NCBI RefSeq assembly: GCF_003610235.1
Contig: NZ_RAPR01000001.1
Coordinates: 4,588,001-4,652,000 of the forward strand
DNA: 64,000 bases
From: Catellatospora citrea
GTDB taxonomy: Bacteria > Actinomycetota > Actinomycetes > Mycobacteriales > Micromonosporaceae
Reading direction: 5' to 3'
Shown: in pieces, positions 33,971 to 42,469 of the stretch
How positions within the stretch are numbered: the stretch's first letter is position 1
Layout of the letters: each line of letters opens with the position of its first letter
The notes under the pieces: generated by a model
The model's database searches: none
What the model was told of the DNA's origin: nothing
The model's input: only the letters and a program-made list of their open reading frames with translations
Made by a program: the position numbers and the translations under genes

Positions 33971-35176
33971 ATGCAGCCGACCGTGGACCGGGATGTGGCG
34001 GTGATCACGCCGTGGTATCCCACCCGGCAGTCGCCCTTCCGCGGGTCGTTCGTGCAGGCCATGGTCGACGCCACCGCGCCGACCGTGGACCGGATGCGGG
34101 TCTACCACTGCGACGACTGGGTGGCCCAGCTGTCCGCCCGTGAGGACGCCGAGGTCGACGCCGCCGCGCGCTGGCTGCTGCCCAGGGCGGTGCACTGGCG
34201 GCCCACCGTGGGCGGCGCGCAACTGCAGCTACTGCCAGTCTCCATCCCGCGGGGCACGCTGTACGCCGAGAACGCACGGCGGCACGAGGCGGCCCTACGG
34301 ATCGCGCTCGGCGGCCGCCCGCTGGACGCACCGGTCGTGCACGCGCACGTGGGCCTGCCCAGCGGCTGGGCCGGGCTGCGCAACATGCGACCGGACGCGA
34401 AGCTGTTCGTCACCGAGCACGCCAGCTTCCTCGACCTGATCCTGGCCGACCCGGACTCGCGCGCCATGTACGACGAACTGCTGACCCGCTGCACCGGCTT
34501 CTTCGCCGTCGGCGACGGCGTACGCGGGCTGTTGTCCGAGACGTTCCCGCAGCACCGGGACCGGATCCAGGTCATGCCGAACCCGATCTCGTTCGAGGCC
34601 GCGCGGACCGACCCGGTGGCACGCCTGCACAGGTGGATCTACGTGGGCGGTCTGAAGCCGACCAAGGGTGTGCACCTGCTGCTCGAAGCGTTCGCGACCT
34701 GTCACGCCGACGACGACGCGCTCACCCTCACCCTGGTCGGGGAGGGCCCGCTGCTCGACCAGCTGAAGACCCGGGCCGGGCAGCTCGGCGTGGCCCACGC
34801 GGTGACCTTCACCGGACCGGTCCCCCCGGAGGTCGCCTTGCGCCTCATGCGCGAGCACGACCTGCTGGTGCATCCGAGCCGGGCGGAGACGTTCGGCATG
34901 GTGGTGGTGGAGGCCTCGGCCGCGGGGCTGCCTGTGCTGGTCACCCGGTGCGGCGGGCCGGAGCGCACGCTGTCCGGGATCGAGGAGGCAGCGGGGCAGC
35001 TGTTCGGCGTCGAGGACGACGCCGAGTCGATCGTCGAGGCATACCGGCGGCTCGCCGCGCGCTGGCCGGACGGGCTGGACCTGGCCCGCGCCCGCACCGA
35101 GCTGGCCGCCCGGTACGGCTACCAGGCGGTTGCCGACGCCCATCACCGGGCCTGGTTCGCGGGAGTGGCGGCATGA
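33971..35176 (+). CDS. GT4-type glycosyltransferase
   Basis: A 401-residue GT-B enzyme. The N-terminal acceptor domain begins VAVITPWYPTRQSPFRGSFV; the C-terminal donor domain has IYVGGLKPTKGVHLLLEAF, LVGEGPLLDQLK, HDLLVHPSRAETFGMVVVEASAAGLPVL, with the EX7E-like ETFGMVVVE expected of retaining GT4 enzymes. ATG at 33971 follows TTGGAGAG and lies 24 bases after wecB. Its stop overlaps the next gene (ATGA). It likely transfers a sugar within the surface polymer repeat unit; donor and acceptor are unknown. Confidence 0.87.
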   Translation: MQPTVDRDVAVITPWYPTRQSPFRGSFVQAMVDATAPTVDRMRVYHCDDWVAQLSAREDAEVDAAARWLLPRAVHWRPTVGGAQLQLLPVSIPRGTLYAENARRHEAALRIALGGRPLDAPVVHAHVGLPSGWAGLRNMRPDAKLFVTEHASFLDLILADPDSRAMYDELLTRCTGFFAVGDGVRGLLSETFPQHRDRIQVMPNPISFEAARTDPVARLHRWIYVGGLKPTKGVHLLLEAFATCHADDDALTLTLVGEGPLLDQLKTRAGQLGVAHAVTFTGPVPPEVALRLMREHDLLVHPSRAETFGMVVVEASAAGLPVLVTRCGGPERTLSGIEEAAGQLFGVEDDAESIVEAYRRLAARWPDGLDLARARTELAARYGYQAVADAHHRAWFAGVAA

Positions 35177-35709
35177 CGGCGGGGAGCGGGACGCGGGTGC
35201 TGTTCGTGGCGCTGGGCGCCAGCCGCCGCAGGATCGTGGTCGAGGAGTCGGCGCAGGTCGTCGCGGACGGCGGCACCGCCGTGGTGGTGGTGTCGCACCG
35301 TGCGCCGTGGGCGAAGGAGACCTTCGCGCCGCAGGTGAAGGTGGTCGAGCTGGACCGGCTGGAGCAGCGGGGCGTGGTCGCGTGGCTTGCGCGGGCGCTG
35401 CTGTTCGGGGCGCCCCGGCTGCTGTTCCGGCTGCTGGGCCACGGGCCGCTGCGCGCACCGGCGCACCGGGCGGCAGGTGGCTACGAGCGCCGCGTGGCGG
35501 GGCCGGTGCACCGGCGGATGTTCCTGCCCTTGTATCGGCGGCTCTGGCGTGACCCGCGCGGCCGGGCGCTGCGTGGCGAGCTCGCCGCCACCGCTCCTGA
35601 CCTGATCGTGGTGAGCGACCCGGCATCGATGCCGGACGTCGCCCGGGTGATGGAGAGCCGTGTCACCGGTGTCGTGAGTTCACCTCGCATCGCATTCAGC
35701 CTCGGATAG
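35173..35709 (+). CDS. Unknown protein P1, paralog of the protein at 37144
   Basis: A 178-residue protein of no named family that I recognise. It starts with a Rossmann-like strand-helix (RVLFVALGASRRRIVVEESA), then VVAWLARALLFGAPRLLFRLLGHGP, a basic helical stretch with VHRRMFLPLYRRLWRD, and APDLIVVSDPASMPDVARVM near the end. The same order of blocks is seen in the protein at 37144, so the two are paralogs. The layout resembles the first half of a GT-B glycosyltransferase without its donor domain. Coupled by ATGA to the GT4 gene. Function unknown; an accessory role to the neighbouring transferase is inferred. Confidence 0.7.
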   Translation: MTAGSGTRVLFVALGASRRRIVVEESAQVVADGGTAVVVVSHRAPWAKETFAPQVKVVELDRLEQRGVVAWLARALLFGAPRLLFRLLGHGPLRAPAHRAAGGYERRVAGPVHRRMFLPLYRRLWRDPRGRALRGELAATAPDLIVVSDPASMPDVARVMESRVTGVVSSPRIAFSLG

Positions 35710-35773
35710 GCTGCCAATGCGGTGCTCGCTGCCCGTGAGGCTGTCAGTGACCCATCGCCCAGAGGGATGATCG

Positions 35774-37144
35774 ATGACGAATAGGCGTGGCCAGCGACGA
35801 CCGCGTGTGCTCTACCTGGCTTTCTACTTTCCGCCTTCGCGTGCCAGCGGGGTCTACCGGGCGCGTGCCACGGCGAACTTCCTGACCGACCAGGGCTGGG
35901 ACGTCACCGTTCTCGCCTCCCCCCTGAAGTTCCTGCACGAGGTCATCGGTTCCGTGGACGAGGGGCTTGCCGCCACGGTCGATCCCCGGATCCGGGTGGA
36001 GCGGCCGGCGCAGCACCAGTTCGTCTGGGAGCGCGACATCCGGCGGTTCAGCCCCATGCGCCGGAACCTGCCGCTGCTGACCCGCAAGATCTATACGGCC
36101 GCCCATGACCGGATCTTCCCGGAGCACTACTACTCGTGGGGCCTCAACGCGGTCAGCCGCGCACTGCGCATGCACACCCGCCGACGCTTCGACATCGTGC
36201 TCGCCACCGGCAACCCGTTCGTGTCCTTCGCCGCGGCCTGGATGTTCAACCGGATGACCGGCGTGCCCTATGTCGCCGACTACCGCGACGCGTGGACGCT
36301 GAACCTGTTCACCGACGCCCCGGCGTTCCCCCCGGAGCACCAGGCCTGGAAGTGGGAGCGCCGCGTCCTGAGCCGGGCCGCGGCCTCCTGCTACGTCAAC
36401 GACGCGCTGCGGGGCTGGCACGCCGAGCGCTACCCCTCGGTGGCGAACCGGATGATGGTCATCCCGAACGGCTGGGACCCGGACCTGATGGCGGAGATCG
36501 GCGAGCCGCCCGCGCTGGAGCCCGCCGGCGAGCCCCGGCCGCTGCAGTTCAGCTACCTGGGCACGCTGACCCACGCCCAGCCGGTCGAGGAGATGGTCAC
36601 CGCCTTCCAGCGCGCCCGGGTCCATCCCGAGATGGCCGGCGCGCAGCTGAACATCCACGGCCACCTGGGCTTCTTCGCGCACGGGCAATCCGACATCGCA
36701 GAGAAGCTCGGGGTCAACCTCGAGGAGCAGCGGGCCGGTTCCACCGATGCGGTGGTCTACCGCGGTCCGGTGTCGAAGACCGACGTCGGCCAGGTGTACG
36801 AGCAGAGTGACGTGCTGGTCTTCCTCGCCGGCGGCGCCCGCTACGTGACCTCCGGCAAGATCTTCGAGTACATGGCGGCGGGGCGGCCGATCGTCTCGGT
36901 CCACGCGCCGGGCATCGCCGCGACCGAGGTGCTCGACGGCTACCCGCTGTGGTTCAACGCGAACAGCCTGGATCCCGACGAGGTGGCGCAGACCATGGTC
37001 GCCGCGGCCAAGGCCGCCCGGGACATCGAGCCCGAGCAGCGCCGCCAGGCCAAGGAACACGCCCGTCGGTACCGTCGCGAGACGGTGCTGGCCCCGCTGG
37101 AGCAGCGGCTGCGGGCGGTAGTCGAGCGCCGGGCGGCCAAGTGA
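35774..37144 (+). CDS. GT-B fold glycosyltransferase
   Basis: A 456-residue transferase. N-terminal domain: RVLYLAFYFPPSRASGVYRARATANFL, FDIVLATGNPFVSFAAAW and VPYVADYRDAWTLN (the last a common GT4 block). Donor domain: MMVIPNGWDPDLM, LQFSYLGTLTHAQPVEEMVTAF, VVYRGPVSKTDVGQVYEQSDVLVFLAGGARYVTSGKIFEYMAAGRPIV. Similar enzymes occur in capsule and antibiotic loci. It lies 64 bases after P1, and its stop overlaps the start of P2 (TGATG). Sugar donor unknown. Confidence 0.86.
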   Translation: MTNRRGQRRPRVLYLAFYFPPSRASGVYRARATANFLTDQGWDVTVLASPLKFLHEVIGSVDEGLAATVDPRIRVERPAQHQFVWERDIRRFSPMRRNLPLLTRKIYTAAHDRIFPEHYYSWGLNAVSRALRMHTRRRFDIVLATGNPFVSFAAAWMFNRMTGVPYVADYRDAWTLNLFTDAPAFPPEHQAWKWERRVLSRAAASCYVNDALRGWHAERYPSVANRMMVIPNGWDPDLMAEIGEPPALEPAGEPRPLQFSYLGTLTHAQPVEEMVTAFQRARVHPEMAGAQLNIHGHLGFFAHGQSDIAEKLGVNLEEQRAGSTDAVVYRGPVSKTDVGQVYEQSDVLVFLAGGARYVTSGKIFEYMAAGRPIVSVHAPGIAATEVLDGYPLWFNANSLDPDEVAQTMVAAAKAARDIEPEQRRQAKEHARRYRRETVLAPLEQRLRAVVERRAAK

Positions 37145-37758
37145 TGTCCTACGAGTCGCCCACGGGCGCTTCACCGCGGGAGCGAGCCATGACGCAGAGT
37201 CGGCCCCTGGTCATCGTGGTGGCGTTCAGCTTGCCGGACGACCGGGTGAAGGATCACCTCGACCTGCTGCTGTCGCAGGGCGTGGACCTCCGCCTGATCG
37301 CCATGAACGCGGCGGCGTGGCACGACTTCGGGCTGGACCGGTCGGTGCCGATCCACGAGATCCACGATGCCGAGGAGCGCCACCCGGTGCGCTGGGTGGA
37401 GAACGCCCTGCTGTTCCGGCTGCCGCGCCGCCTGATCCGGGTGGTGGGCGGCGAGCGCCCGGAAGGGCCGCGCAAGGCCCGGGTGACGCGGATGCGCCGG
37501 ACGCACCACCGCCTCGCCGAGGGCGTCCACAACCGGATCTACATGCCCGCGTACCGCGTGGTCCGGCCCAAGGTGCTGGCCATGGTCGCCATGCGCAAGC
37601 TGCGCGACGTCCAGTTCGGGCACGTCGACCGCATCATCGTGGCCGACGTCAACGCCATCACGCTGGCCTGGCACCTGGCCAAGCGCTTTCCGCAGGCGGT
37701 GGCGACGACGAACCTCGACGTCAAGGCCTACGAGCGTCCGGCCGGCGAGCCCGCCTGA
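37144..37758 (+). CDS. Unknown protein P2, paralog of the protein at 35173
   Basis: About 204 residues. Blocks in order: RPLVIVVAFSLPDDRVKDHLDLLLSQGVDLRLIAMN, VRWVENALLFRLPRRLIRVVGGERP, THHRLAEGVHNRIYMPAYRVVRPKVL, and VDRIIVADVNAITLAWHLAKRFPQAV. These match the blocks of P1 in order and spacing. The second half (D-x-I-I-V-A-D...A..LA) recalls the inner strands of a GT-B acceptor domain. ATG 37144 overlaps the preceding stop; ATG 37189 behind GGGAG is an alternative start. It ends the rightward operon, just before the 26-bp palindrome. Confidence 0.7.
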   Translation: MSYESPTGASPRERAMTQSRPLVIVVAFSLPDDRVKDHLDLLLSQGVDLRLIAMNAAAWHDFGLDRSVPIHEIHDAEERHPVRWVENALLFRLPRRLIRVVGGERPEGPRKARVTRMRRTHHRLAEGVHNRIYMPAYRVVRPKVLAMVAMRKLRDVQFGHVDRIIVADVNAITLAWHLAKRFPQAVATTNLDVKAYERPAGEPA

Positions 37759-37771
37759 CCTGGTAGACCCG

Positions 37772-37797
37772 CGGGTGGGCGCGATCGCGCCCACCCG
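37772..37797. terminator. 26-bp perfect palindrome, bidirectional terminator
   Basis: Arms CGGGTGGGCGCGA and TCGCGCCCACCCG form a perfect 13-bp dyad with no spacer, placed exactly between the ends of two convergent operons; the minus-strand stop codon begins at the next base. No U-tract. It most likely serves both operons. Confidence 0.75.
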
Positions 37798-39486
37798 TCA
37801 CGTCAGGAAGTCCGCGAACGCCGCCGCGGTACGCCGTCCGTCGTGGTGTTCGCGCACGTACTCCACCGAGCGCGCGCCCAGCTCCGCGCCCCGGGCACGG
37901 TCGTCCAGCAGCGACTCGATCGCCGTACGCAGGGTGGCCGGGGTGGCGTTGACGATCGGCGGGGCGACCCCGGCGTCGCGGTGCACCTGCTCGTCCAGGA
38001 AGGCCACCACCGGCCGGCCCGCCGCCATGCCCTCGACGGCGAACGCGCAGTAGCTGCCCATCACCAGCTGGTCCACCACGATGTCCGCGTCGCGCACCAG
38101 GTCCCGCATCTCGCTCCAGGGCATGGCCTCGACCAGACGGAAGTCGATCGCCCCGCGGTCGTGCAGCTCGGTGAGCACCGGCAGGATCCGGTCGGTGCCC
38201 TTGGTCCACCGGTTGGACGGAGCGTGCAGCACCACCGGGCGGGCCCGCTCCAGCGGCGGCCGGTCGCTGGCCCAGACGTCCACGTCGAGCACGAGCGGCG
38301 CCCAGGTGGCCTGCGGCAGGTCGGACAGCAGATCCAGGGTCGTCACGAAGATCGGCAGGCCGCTGTCGCGAGCCACCCGCTGGGAGCGCTCGGCGAGCGT
38401 GGTGAGCTGCGCCTCGATGCCCGGCGGGGCGTCCAGGAACATGGAGTGCCCGTGCCGCTCCCGGTGCCGGGCCGGATGGCGGACCTCGCTGCCGTGGCCC
38501 AGCAGCGCCACCTTCAGCCCCGGCACGCGGCGCAGGGTCGGCAGGTCGGCGTCGATGTGGTTGCCGTTGAGGTAGCCGAGGACCGGGCGGAACGCGTCGG
38601 CCAGCAGGTGGGTGTAGCCGAACACCCGCTCCGACTGGGCCAGCTGCACGCTGAGCAGGCGTTGCTGCTGGAAGGTCAGGTGCTCGTCGGCCGGGTGACG
38701 GAAGCGGCCCGGAGCCTGGGCGACCACCAGCTCGGCGGAGACGTCGGGACGGTTGCGGCAGATCGCCCACGCGAACGCCGACAGCTGCCCGGCGTGGTTG
38801 GCGGTGCCCAGGCCGAGCCGGATCGGCGTGTCGCCCAGCGGCCGCCAGGTCGGCGGCGCCGGGGTGGGCGGGGCGGCGGGGCGGGGCGGGGGCAGCAGCG
38901 AGCGCCGCCGCACCGCACGCTTGAGCGCGCCCGCGACCCGGCGGGGCCGCCCGACCACCCAGCGGGCCGCCTGAAACGACCGTGAGCGCTCGCGCAGGGC
39001 CTGCCGTATGGCCCGGACACCACCGGCCGGGTCACCGGCGCGGAACAGCACGCCGAGGTCGTTGTCGGTGAGGAAACCCCGGGCCGGGCCGGCCTCGGCG
39101 GCCAGCACGGTCAGCCCGGCGGCCCGGTAGGCCTGGATCGCGGCGGTGACCGGCGCGCCCGTGCCGCGCTCGTAGCCGACCAGCCCCAGCTCGGCGGAGC
39201 CGAGGAAGGCGGCCAGGTCACCGGGCGGGGCGGGCACGACGTGCACCCGTCCGCGTACGCCCAGCCGCTCTGCCCGGTCGAGCAGGTCGTCGCCCGGCGG
39301 CAGGTCGCCGACCAGCGCGACGTGGTGACCGGGCAGCCGGGGCAGGGCGGCGATCAGTGTCGCGAGCCCCTGCACGAGATCCGCCCCGGCCAGGCACACG
39401 ACGAGCCGGTCGTTCGGAGAGAGCCCGCAGGCCAGGCGCACCGTCCGGTGTGCCTGGCCTGCGGTCGCGCCACCACTGCTGGTCAT
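37798..39486 (-). CDS. Glycosyltransferase with an extra donor-domain module
   Basis: A 562-residue protein. Residues about 20-175 look like only the donor-binding half of a GT4 enzyme: DRLVVCLAGADLVQGLATLIAALPRL, HHVALVGDLPPGDDLLDRAERLG, and APVTAAIQAYRAAGLTVLAAEAG. A Pro-rich linker (about 195-215) leads to a complete GT-B pair (about 220-560), with VVLHAPSNRWTKGTDRILPVL, MRDLVRDADIVVDQLVMGSYCAFAVEGMAAGRPVV. It is the last gene of the leftward operon, 22 bases after the oxidoreductase. Whether the first module is catalytic is unclear; it lacks the usual EX7E segment. Confidence 0.78.
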   Translation of the reverse strand: MTSSGGATAGQAHRTVRLACGLSPNDRLVVCLAGADLVQGLATLIAALPRLPGHHVALVGDLPPGDDLLDRAERLGVRGRVHVVPAPPGDLAAFLGSAELGLVGYERGTGAPVTAAIQAYRAAGLTVLAAEAGPARGFLTDNDLGVLFRAGDPAGGVRAIRQALRERSRSFQAARWVVGRPRRVAGALKRAVRRRSLLPPPRPAAPPTPAPPTWRPLGDTPIRLGLGTANHAGQLSAFAWAICRNRPDVSAELVVAQAPGRFRHPADEHLTFQQQRLLSVQLAQSERVFGYTHLLADAFRPVLGYLNGNHIDADLPTLRRVPGLKVALLGHGSEVRHPARHRERHGHSMFLDAPPGIEAQLTTLAERSQRVARDSGLPIFVTTLDLLSDLPQATWAPLVLDVDVWASDRPPLERARPVVLHAPSNRWTKGTDRILPVLTELHDRGAIDFRLVEAMPWSEMRDLVRDADIVVDQLVMGSYCAFAVEGMAAGRPVVAFLDEQVHRDAGVAPPIVNATPATLRTAIESLLDDRARGAELGARSVEYVREHHDGRRTAAAFADFLT

Positions 39487-39508
39487 GAATGACCGGCTCC
39501 GTTCAGGA

Positions 39509-40522
39509 TCAGCCCTCGGGTTCGGGGGCGGGCAGTTGGACGGTCATCCGGTCGGCGGAGGACTTCAGCACTGCGGCCGCGACCTCCACCGTGCGCAGGC
39601 CCTGCCGCAGCGTGACGATGTCGCTCGGCTTGCCTTCGACCGCGTCACGGAAGCGCTCGTGCTCCACCAGCAGCGGCTCGCGCTTGGGGATGGCGAACCG
39701 GACCATGTCGCCCTCGGCCACGCCGCGGAAGGAGCGCAGCGCCTCCCACTCGGTGCTGATGGCGCCGTTGGCGTAGAAGGTCAGGTCGGCGGTCAGCGTG
39801 TCCGCGACGAAGCAGCCGCGCTCACCGGTGATGACCGTGGACCGCTCCTTGAGCGGGCTGAGCCAGTTCACCAGGTGGTTCACCATGGAACCGTCGCTGA
39901 GCTGGCCGACCGCGGCGACCATGTCCTCGTGCGGGCGCCCGCTGCGGAACACCGTGTGCGCCGACACCGAGGTGTACGCCTGCCCGGTGACCCAGCTGGT
40001 CAGGTCGATGTCGTGGGTGGCCAGGTCCATGACCACGCCCACGTCGGCGATGCGGTGCGGGAACGGGCCCTGCCGGCGGGTGACCACCTGGAAGACCTCG
40101 CCCAGCTCGCCCGCCTCCAGGCGGCTGCGCAGGCTCTGCAGCGCGGGGTTGTACCGCTCGATGTGTCCGACGCCCGCGACCAGGCCGGCCTTCTCGAACG
40201 CGTCGACCAGGCGACGGGCCGCGTCCAGCGACGGGGCCAGCGGCTTCTCGATCAGTGCGGAGACGCCGTTGGCGGCCAGCGCCAGGCCGACCTCCTCGTG
40301 CAGCGCCGTCGGGCAAGCGATCACGGCGTAGTCGACGCCCATGGCGATGAGCTCGTCGACCGTGGACACCACGGGCACCCGCAGCGTGCCGGCGGTGTCG
40401 CCCATCGGGTCGACGACCGCGACCAGCTCGACGCCGCCGAGCCCGGACAGCACCCGGGCGTGGTTGCGGCCCATCGCGCCCAGGCCGATCAGGCCGGCGC
40501 GCAGCTTGCGTTCGCCGCTCAT
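39509..40522 (-). CDS. Gfo/Idh/MocA oxidoreductase (WbpB/WlbA-like)
   Basis: A 337-residue NAD(P)-dependent sugar oxidoreductase. N-terminal Rossmann LRAGLIGLGAMGRNHARVLSGL, then the catalytic EKP in ALIEKPLAPS (near residue 95), GVGHIERYNPAL (near 120) and MDLATHDIDLTSWVTG (near 165) containing the HD pair of the family. Such enzymes next to a DegT aminotransferase oxidise C3 of a UDP-GlcNAc uronic acid. The ATG overlaps the aminotransferase stop by four bases, so the two steps are translationally coupled. Exact substrate is inferred from context. Confidence 0.86.
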   Translation of the reverse strand: MSGERKLRAGLIGLGAMGRNHARVLSGLGGVELVAVVDPMGDTAGTLRVPVVSTVDELIAMGVDYAVIACPTALHEEVGLALAANGVSALIEKPLAPSLDAARRLVDAFEKAGLVAGVGHIERYNPALQSLRSRLEAGELGEVFQVVTRRQGPFPHRIADVGVVMDLATHDIDLTSWVTGQAYTSVSAHTVFRSGRPHEDMVAAVGQLSDGSMVNHLVNWLSPLKERSTVITGERGCFVADTLTADLTFYANGAISTEWEALRSFRGVAEGDMVRFAIPKREPLLVEHERFRDAVEGKPSDIVTLRQGLRTVEVAAAVLKSSADRMTVQLPAPEPEG

Positions 40523-41625
40523 AGGAGACCCGCCACACTGTTCGCCGCGTCGGCGATGCGCTCCAGCTGGGCCGGGGTCAGCGACGGGAAGATCGGCAGG
40601 GACAGCACCTCGGCCGCCGCCCGCTCGGTCTCCGGCAGGTCCCACGCCGGGTTGACCTTGCCCTCGGCGGTCAGGTACGGCTTGAGCCGGTGGATCGGCG
40701 TCGGGTAGTACACCGCGGTGCCGATGCCCTTGGCGGTGAACGCCTGCTGCACCGCGTCCCGGGCGCCGCCGGGCACGCGCACCGTGTACTGGTGGTAGAC
40801 GTGCTTGGCGTTGTCCGCGACCGGCGGGGTCACCAGCGCGGTGATCCGCGAGTCGAGGAACTTGGCGTTGGCCTGGCGCTGCTCGGTCCACGCCGCGAGC
40901 TGCTTGAACTGCTCCCGGCCGACCGCCGCGGCGACGTCGGTGAGCCGCATGTTCGCGCCGACGATCTCGTTGGCGTAGCGCTGCTCCATGCCCTGGTTGC
41001 GCAGCAGGCGCAGGGTGCGGGCGAACTCGGCGTCCGCGGTGGTGACCATGCCGCCCTCGAGCGAGTGCATGTTCTTGGTGGGGTAGAAGCTGAACGTGCC
41101 GGCCACGCCGAAGGCGCCGACCGGAGTGCCGTTCAGCGCCGCGCCGTGCGCCTGGCAGGCGTCCTCCAGCACGGCGAGGCCGTGCCGCCCGGCGAGCGCC
41201 ATGATCCGGTCCATCGCGGCGGGGTGCCCGTACAGGTGGACCGGCATGATCGCGACGGTGCGCGGGGTGATCGCGGCGGCTACCGCGTCGGGGTCCAGGC
41301 AGAAGCTGCCCGCCTCGATGTCGGCGAAGACCGGCTCGGCGCCGACCAGGCGGACCGCGTTGGCCGAGGCCGCGAAGGAGAAGGACGGCACGATGACCTC
41401 GTCGCCGGGGCCGACGCCCATCGCGATCAGGGCCAGGTGCAGCGCCGACGTGCCCGAGTTGACGGCCACGCAGTGCCGGCCGTCGACCAGGGTCGAGAAG
41501 TCCTCCTCGAATGCCTTGACCTCCGGGCCCTGCACGACCATGCCGCTGCGCAGCACACGTACCGCGGCCTCGATCTCAGCCTCGCCGATGACCGGTCGTG
41601 CCGGGGGGATCAGCTCGTCGCTCAA
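40519..41625 (-). CDS. DegT/DnrJ/EryC1 sugar aminotransferase (WbpE-like)
   Basis: PLP enzyme that aminates a keto-sugar nucleotide. The 368-residue protein has VVQGPEVKAFEEDF, CVAVNSGTSALHLAL, DEVIVPSFSFAASANAV, VLEDACQAHGAALNG, and the PLP-binding Lys in TFSFYPTKNMHSLEGG (near residue 180). TTG at 41625 is preferred, since GAGGAGG lies about six bases before it; ATG at 41661 would add 12 residues through that site. It follows the ABC ATPase after 76 bases and overlaps the Gfo/Idh gene. Context suggests it transaminates the 3-keto product of that enzyme. Confidence 0.88.
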   Translation of the reverse strand: MSDELIPPARPVIGEAEIEAAVRVLRSGMVVQGPEVKAFEEDFSTLVDGRHCVAVNSGTSALHLALIAMGVGPGDEVIVPSFSFAASANAVRLVGAEPVFADIEAGSFCLDPDAVAAAITPRTVAIMPVHLYGHPAAMDRIMALAGRHGLAVLEDACQAHGAALNGTPVGAFGVAGTFSFYPTKNMHSLEGGMVTTADAEFARTLRLLRNQGMEQRYANEIVGANMRLTDVAAAVGREQFKQLAAWTEQRQANAKFLDSRITALVTPPVADNAKHVYHQYTVRVPGGARDAVQQAFTAKGIGTAVYYPTPIHRLKPYLTAEGKVNPAWDLPETERAAAEVLSLPIFPSLTPAQLERIADAANSVAGLL

Positions 41626-41701
41626 GGGGTCCTCCTCATTTCCATGCTTCCCACCGGACACGTGCAGATGGCACGCCCGAGTGTATCTGTGCTGGTGGTG
41701 G

Positions 41702-42469
41702 TCATTTATTGCTGCTGTAGTCTTCGTACGCGGCGATGACGTCGTCGGTCGGGCCGTCCATCCGGATCACTCCGGACTCCAGCCAGATCGATCGCTCGCA
41801 CGTGTCGCGCACCGAGCTCAGCGAGTGGCTGACGAGGAACACCGTGCCGGCCCCGGCCCGCAGCTCGCGGACCCGGTCCTCGCTGCGCTTGCGGAACGAC
41901 GCGTCACCGGTGGCCAGCGCCTCGTCGATCAGGAGCACCTCGTGCTTCTTTGCCGCCGCGATCGAGAAGCGCAGCCGCGCCGACATGCCCGACGAGTACG
42001 TGCGCATCGGCAGGGAGCCGAAGTCGCCGCGCTCGTTGATGCCCGAGAAGTCGATGATCTCCTGGGTGCGGGCGCGCACCTCGTTGCGGTCCATACCCAT
42101 GGCGAGGCAGCCGAGCATGACGTTGCGCTCGCCGGAGAGGTCGTTCATCAGCGCGGCGTTCACGCCGAGCAGCGACGGCTGGCCCTTGGTGTACACCGCG
42201 CCGCGGGTCGCGGGCAGCAGCCCGGCCACGGCCCGCAGCAGCGTGGACTTGCCGGAGCCGTTGCTGCCGATCAGGCCGATGGCCTCACCCTCGTACGCGG
42301 TGAAGCTGACGCCCTTGACGGCGTGCACCTCGCGTACGGTCGGCGACGGCTTGCGGGAGGCGATCCGGCGCAGCGCGGCCAACGGGGAGTTGTCCTTGGC
42401 GCCGGCGCCGTGCACGCGGTAGACGATGTGCACGTCGTCGACGATGACAGTGGGACGCTTGTCAGCCAC
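41702..42469 (-). CDS. Polysaccharide ABC exporter, ATP-binding subunit (TagH/Wzt-like)
   Basis: A 255-residue ATPase: Walker A GSNGSGKSTLL (about 72-82), LLGVNAALMNDLSGERN, the TagH/Wzt-specific signature YSSGMSARLRFSIA, Walker B EVLLIDEAL and switch VSHSLSSV. It lacks the C-terminal sugar-binding domain of long Wzt proteins, so it resembles TagH-type teichoic acid exporters. GTG at 42469 overlaps the permease stop by eight bases. With the permease it should move a lipid-linked polymer across the membrane. Confidence 0.88.
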   Translation of the reverse strand: MADKRPTVIVDDVHIVYRVHGAGAKDNSPLAALRRIASRKPSPTVREVHAVKGVSFTAYEGEAIGLIGSNGSGKSTLLRAVAGLLPATRGAVYTKGQPSLLGVNAALMNDLSGERNVMLGCLAMGMDRNEVRARTQEIIDFSGINERGDFGSLPMRTYSSGMSARLRFSIAAAKKHEVLLIDEALATGDASFRKRSEDRVRELRAGAGTVFLVSHSLSSVRDTCERSIWLESGVIRMDGPTDDVIAAYEDYSSNK

